NCBI RefSeq assembly: GCF_030812215.1
Contig: NZ_JAUSSG010000001.1
Coordinates: 62,001 to 126,000, forward strand
Direction of reading: 5' to 3'
DNA: 64,000 nt
Source: Variovorax boronicumulans
Lineage (GTDB): Bacteria > Pseudomonadota > Gammaproteobacteria > Burkholderiales > Burkholderiaceae_C
Shown: positions 60,827 to 64,000 of the stretch, piece by piece
Layout of the letters: every line of letters begins with the position of its first letter
Numbering within the stretch: the first letter of the stretch is position 1
The notes under the pieces: generated by a model
The model's database searches: none
What the model was told of the DNA's origin: nothing
The model's input: only the letters and a program-made list of their open reading frames with translations
Translations under genes and position numbers: made by a program

Positions 60827-62362
60827 CTAGGCAAACAGCCCCTTGTGCTCGGCGCGCAGCAGCGCCTTCTGCACCTTGCCCATCGTGTTGCGCGGCAGCT
60901 CCGGCACGACGAAGCAGCGCTTGGGAATCTTGAAGTTCGCAAGCTTCGACTTGAGCTCCGCCACGATGGCATCGGCATCGATGGCCGTGCCCGCCTTGGC
61001 GATCACGATGGCCACGCCCACTTCGCCGAAGTCGGGGTGCGGCACGCCGATCACCGCGCTCTCGGCCACGCCCGCCATCTCGTTGATGTAGCCCTCGATT
61101 TCGGCCGGGTAGACGTTGTAGCCGCCACTGATGATCAGGTCCTTGCTGCGCCCGACGATGGTGATGTAGCCGCGGCCGTCGATCTTGCCGACGTCGCCGG
61201 TCTTGAAGAAGCCGTCGGCGGTGAACTCTTCCTTGGTCTTCTCGGGCATGCGCCAGTAGCCGGCGAACACGTTGGGGCCGGCGACCTCGATGCCGCCGAT
61301 CTCGTCGGTGGTGCAGTCGTTGCCCTTGTCGTCGCGCACGCGCAATTGAACGCCCGGCAAGGCGAAACCGACCGTGCCGCCGCGGCGCTCGCCCTGCTCG
61401 GGCTTGTAGGGGTTGGAGGTGAGCATGACCGTCTCGCTCATGCCGTAGCGCTCGAGGATCGTGTGGCCGGTGCGCGTCTTCCACTCGTCGAAGGTTTCAA
61501 TGAGCAGCGGCGCCGAGCCCGCGACGAAGAGCCGCATGTTGCGAACCGCCTCGCGCGTGAGGCCCGGCTCCGCCAGGAGGCGCACGTAGAGCGTGGGCAC
61601 GCCCATGAACACGGTGGCTTCGGGCAGCTTGGCGACGATGCGCTTCGGGTCGAACTTGGAGAACCACAGCATCTTGCTGCCGTTGAGCAGCGCGCCGTGC
61701 AGCGCGACGAAGAGGCCGTGCACGTGGAAGATCGGCAGCGTGTGCACCAGCACATCGCCGGGCGTCCAGCCCCAGTAGTCCTTGAGCACCTCGGCGTTCG
61801 ACAGCAGGTTGCCGTGCGTGAGCATCGCACCCTTGCTGCGGCCGGTGGTGCCGCTGGTGTAGAGGATCGCGGCGAGGTCGCCCTGCGACTTCTTCGCGGG
61901 CGTGTGCTTGTCGCTGCACTGCGCCGCCACTTCGAGCAGCGTGCCGGTGCGGTCGTCGTCGAGCGTGAACACATGCCGCGTGCCCGCCGCATTGGCGATC
62001 GGCCCGACCCACGATGCATTGCAGCTCGTGCACACCACGACCGCGGGCTCGGCATTGCCGATGAAGTACTCGATCTCGGCGCTCTGGTAGGCGGTGTTGA
62101 GCGGCAGGAACACGTAGCCCGCGCGCAGCGTGGCGAGGTACAGCAGCATCGCCTCGACCGATTTCTCGACCTGCACCGCGATGCGCGCGCCCTTCTCGAG
62201 CTTCAGCGCATCGAGCAGGTTGGCGATCATCGCGCTCGCGCGTTCGAGGTCGCGCCACGAGTAGAAAAGACCGTTGTCCGTCTCGACCGCGATGCCGTCG
62301 AGGTCGGCGGGAAAGGCCGCGCGCAAGGCGGCGAACAGGTTGGCGTTGGTTGGCTTCTTCAT
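60827..62362 (-). CDS. matB: malonyl-CoA synthetase (AMP-binding)
   Basis: Acyl-adenylate-forming ligase of 511 residues. Core motifs are YTSGTTGRSKGAML (ATP), ERYGMSETVML, FKTGDVGKIDGRGYITIVGRSKDLIISGGYNVYPAEIE, and the catalytic Lys near the end in ELPRNTMGKVQKALL. The overall sequence resembles MatB-type malonate--CoA ligases, from memory; another short dicarboxylate or acyl substrate is possible. Last gene of the Bug/enoyl-CoA hydratase operon. Confidence 0.85.
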   Translation of the reverse strand: MKKPTNANLFAALRAAFPADLDGIAVETDNGLFYSWRDLERASAMIANLLDALKLEKGARIAVQVEKSVEAMLLYLATLRAGYVFLPLNTAYQSAEIEYFIGNAEPAVVVCTSCNASWVGPIANAAGTRHVFTLDDDRTGTLLEVAAQCSDKHTPAKKSQGDLAAILYTSGTTGRSKGAMLTHGNLLSNAEVLKDYWGWTPGDVLVHTLPIFHVHGLFVALHGALLNGSKMLWFSKFDPKRIVAKLPEATVFMGVPTLYVRLLAEPGLTREAVRNMRLFVAGSAPLLIETFDEWKTRTGHTILERYGMSETVMLTSNPYKPEQGERRGGTVGFALPGVQLRVRDDKGNDCTTDEIGGIEVAGPNVFAGYWRMPEKTKEEFTADGFFKTGDVGKIDGRGYITIVGRSKDLIISGGYNVYPAEIEGYINEMAGVAESAVIGVPHPDFGEVGVAIVIAKAGTAIDADAIVAELKSKLANFKIPKRCFVVPELPRNTMGKVQKALLRAEHKGLFA

Positions 62363-62385
62363 CGCTTCGTCTTTGAACCAGTACT

Positions 62386-63159
62386 TCAGAAATTCGGTGT
62401 GCGCTTGGCAAGGAAGGCTGCAATGCCTTCGCGGTGCTCGGCGGAATCGGCGTAGTCGTAGGCCGTGGCGAGCAGGCTCTGCGTGGATTGCGCGCCGGCC
62501 TTCAGCATGGCGAAGGTGCGCTTGTGCAGGCGCGCGGCTTGCGGCGCGAGCGCGGCGATGCGGTCGGCGTGCACCTGCACGGCGGTCGCGACTTCGTTGT
62601 CGGGCAGCACCTGCAGCAGGAAGCCCGCGTCGTACAGGCGCTGGGCGCCGTGCACGCCGGCGGCCAGCAGCATGTCGCGCGCGAGCACGTCGCCGACGGC
62701 GCCATGCACGAGCGCCGCTTCGCGCGGTGCCATGGGAAAGCCCAGCTTGGCAATCGGCGCGCCGAACTTCGCGGAGGCGCCGGCAATGCGAATGTCGCAG
62801 CAGCTCGCGATCTCGATGCCGGCCCCCATGCAGGCGCCCTCGATCTGCGCGACCAGCGGCACGGGGCAATCGAGCAAGGCCTGCAGCGCGGCCCACACCT
62901 CGTTTTCGTGGAACTCGCGCAGGCTCGGCTCTTCGAAGCGGAACGACGGGTACTCGGAGATGTCGCCGCCCGCGCAGAAGGCGCCGCCCTCCCCGCGGAT
63001 CACGATGCATCGAAGGCCGGCATCGTCCAGCTCCGCGAACGCCACGCGCAGCGCGCGCCACATCGCACGCGTCATCGCATTGAGGCGGCCCGCGTTCGAC
63101 AGCGTGACGACCGCCACCGCGCCTTCGCGGCGCAGCAACACAGTGCCCGCAGCCGTCAT
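62386..63159 (-). CDS. enoyl-CoA hydratase/isomerase family protein
   Basis: 257-residue crotonase-fold enzyme. The CoA/oxyanion motifs are GEGGAFCAGGDIS and the second half IEGACMGAGIEIASCCDIRIAGASAKFGAP. One of the usual catalytic Glu positions reads Pro/Ala-like (GFPMAPREAALV), so the exact activity is uncertain. ATG overlaps the stop of the Bug gene by four bases; 23 bases separate it from matB. Confidence 0.88.
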   Translation of the reverse strand: MTAAGTVLLRREGAVAVVTLSNAGRLNAMTRAMWRALRVAFAELDDAGLRCIVIRGEGGAFCAGGDISEYPSFRFEEPSLREFHENEVWAALQALLDCPVPLVAQIEGACMGAGIEIASCCDIRIAGASAKFGAPIAKLGFPMAPREAALVHGAVGDVLARDMLLAAGVHGAQRLYDAGFLLQVLPDNEVATAVQVHADRIAALAPQAARLHKRTFAMLKAGAQSTQSLLATAYDYADSAEHREGIAAFLAKRTPNF

Positions 63160-64000
63160 TCGAGCTTGGCGCCCGACGCCTTCACGACCGTGGCCCAGCG
63201 CTTGATTTCGGCGTTCACGAAGCCGCCGTAGGCCGCCATGGTGAGGGTCGGGATCTCGGAGCCGTTCTGCGCCCAGATGGCCTTGAGCTCGTCGGTGGCG
63301 AGTGCCTTCTTCATGTCGTCGACCGCACGCGCCTGCGCTTCGGCCGGTGTGTTCTTGGGCGCCCAGAGGCCATACCAGGTGGTGACGGTGTAGTCGGGCA
63401 GGCCCACTTCGGCTGCGCACGGCACATCGGGGAAGGCCGGGTTGCGCTTGGTGCCGGCGACCATCAGCGCCTTGATGCGGCCGCTCTTGATGTGCTGGGC
63501 CGAAGAGCCCAAGCCGTCGAACATCAGGTCGACGTTGCCCGAGATCAGGTCCGACAGCGCCGGGCCCGCGCCGCGGTACGGGATGTGGGTGATGAAGGTG
63601 CCGGTCTGGATCTTGAAGAGCTCGCCCGCCAGGTGGTGCGAGGTGCCCGAGCCGGCCGAGCCGTAGTTGAACTTGCCCGGGTTGCGCTTTACCAGCGCAA
63701 TGAATTCCTGGATGGTGTTGGCCTGCACGCGCTTGGGGTTGATGACCACCACCTGCGGCACGTTGGCCAGCAGCATCAGCGGCACGAAGTCCTTCTCGAT
63801 GTCGTAGTCGAGCTTGGGGTACACCGAGGGCGCGATGGCATGGTGCACGGCGCCCATGAAGAGCGTGTAGCCGTCGGCCGGTGCCTTGGCCGCGATGCTC
63901 GCGCCCAGCGTGCCGCCGGCGCCGCCGCGGTTGTCGATCACCAGCGTCTGGCCTGCCACCTTGGTGAACTGGCCCGACAGCGGTCGCGCGAAGGCATCGG
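63156..64000 (-). CDS. Bug-family substrate-binding protein, N-terminus beyond window
   Basis: About 281 C-terminal residues of a TctC/Bug periplasmic receptor are visible; the signal peptide and the first ligand loop are outside the window. Present are the second loop NRGGAGGTLGASIAAK, YGSAGSGTSHHLAGELFK and HIPYRGAGPALSDLISGN. The coupled enoyl-CoA hydratase and malonyl-CoA synthetase genes suggest a short dicarboxylate as ligand. Confidence 0.9.
   Translation of the reverse strand, partial: DAFARPLSGQFTKVAGQTLVIDNRGGAGGTLGASIAAKAPADGYTLFMGAVHHAIAPSVYPKLDYDIEKDFVPLMLLANVPQVVVINPKRVQANTIQEFIALVKRNPGKFNYGSAGSGTSHHLAGELFKIQTGTFITHIPYRGAGPALSDLISGNVDLMFDGLGSSAQHIKSGRIKALMVAGTKRNPAFPDVPCAAEVGLPDYTVTTWYGLWAPKNTPAEAQARAVDDMKKALATDELKAIWAQNGSEIPTLTMAAYGGFVNAEIKRWATVVKASGAKLE

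Noticed and set aside
1..64000. CRISPR arrays, tRNA or rRNA genes, insertion sequences, integrases
   Set aside because: None recognised on reading through; there are no regularly spaced direct repeats and no transposase-like protein.

Overview
The window is a GC-rich bacterial chromosome segment, almost fully coding, with no mobile element, CRISPR array, rRNA or tRNA gene recognised. Gene content (two Bug-type solute-binding proteins, an EnvZ/OmpR pair, zapA followed by a 6S RNA gene, an aldoxime-nitrile pathway) and protein style point to a betaproteobacterium of the Comamonadaceae, most likely Variovorax-like. That placement is inference from recognised families; no database was consulted.

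Layout. 1-17.8 kb is core and housekeeping: relA (C-terminus outside the window), a hydrolase, a 3-hydroxybutyrate dehydrogenase, a SIMPL protein, an OmpR/EnvZ-type two-component system, ispD-ispF, mfd-serB-Ldh-type dehydrogenase, a PLP aminotransferase, nth, a secreted protein with an Ivy-like end and small proteins of unknown function. 17.8-21.8 kb is a first cobalamin cluster on the minus strand, cobQ-cobT-cobS-cobC. 22.2-28.3 kb is an RND efflux operon (adaptor, permease, outer-membrane channel), followed by an esterase-like protein lacking its catalytic serine, a LysR regulator, OsmC, AraC, a Bug protein and a PhzF protein.

33.8-50.0 kb is the centrepiece. One cobalamin riboswitch (about 49776-50014, minus strand) precedes a run of overlapping or near-touching minus-strand genes: btuB, cobB, cobU, btuF, btuC, btuD, cobO, bluB, an ExbB/TolQ-like protein, a DUF2149 protein, a CobN-like chelatase, cbiB, a threonine-phosphate decarboxylase and finally cidA-lrgB. 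Together with the first cluster this covers corrinoid uptake, adenosylation, side-chain amidation, lower-ligand synthesis and nucleotide-loop assembly. No corrin-ring-building genes are in the window, so salvage and remodelling are the likely roles unless the ring pathway lies elsewhere. The CobN-like protein has a signal peptide and a C-terminal membrane anchor. Its two partners look like an ion-driven motor: DUF2149 carries an Asp in its membrane helix where ExbD has its essential Asp. This suggests a periplasmic, proton-motive-force-coupled metal (de)chelatase and is the best candidate for a poorly described system.

50-64 kb is accessory metabolism: a Tat-exported flavin amine oxidase with a cytochrome c and a periplasmic RidA, a ZapB-like protein, zapA and 6S RNA, a TauE permease, a universal stress protein, an AraC regulator divergent from nitrilase-aldoxime dehydratase, a serine hydrolase, a DUF4189 protein, and a Bug/enoyl-CoA hydratase/malonyl-CoA synthetase operon running off the right edge. 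A GC-rich palindromic repeat family occurs four times, once in frame inside cobQ.
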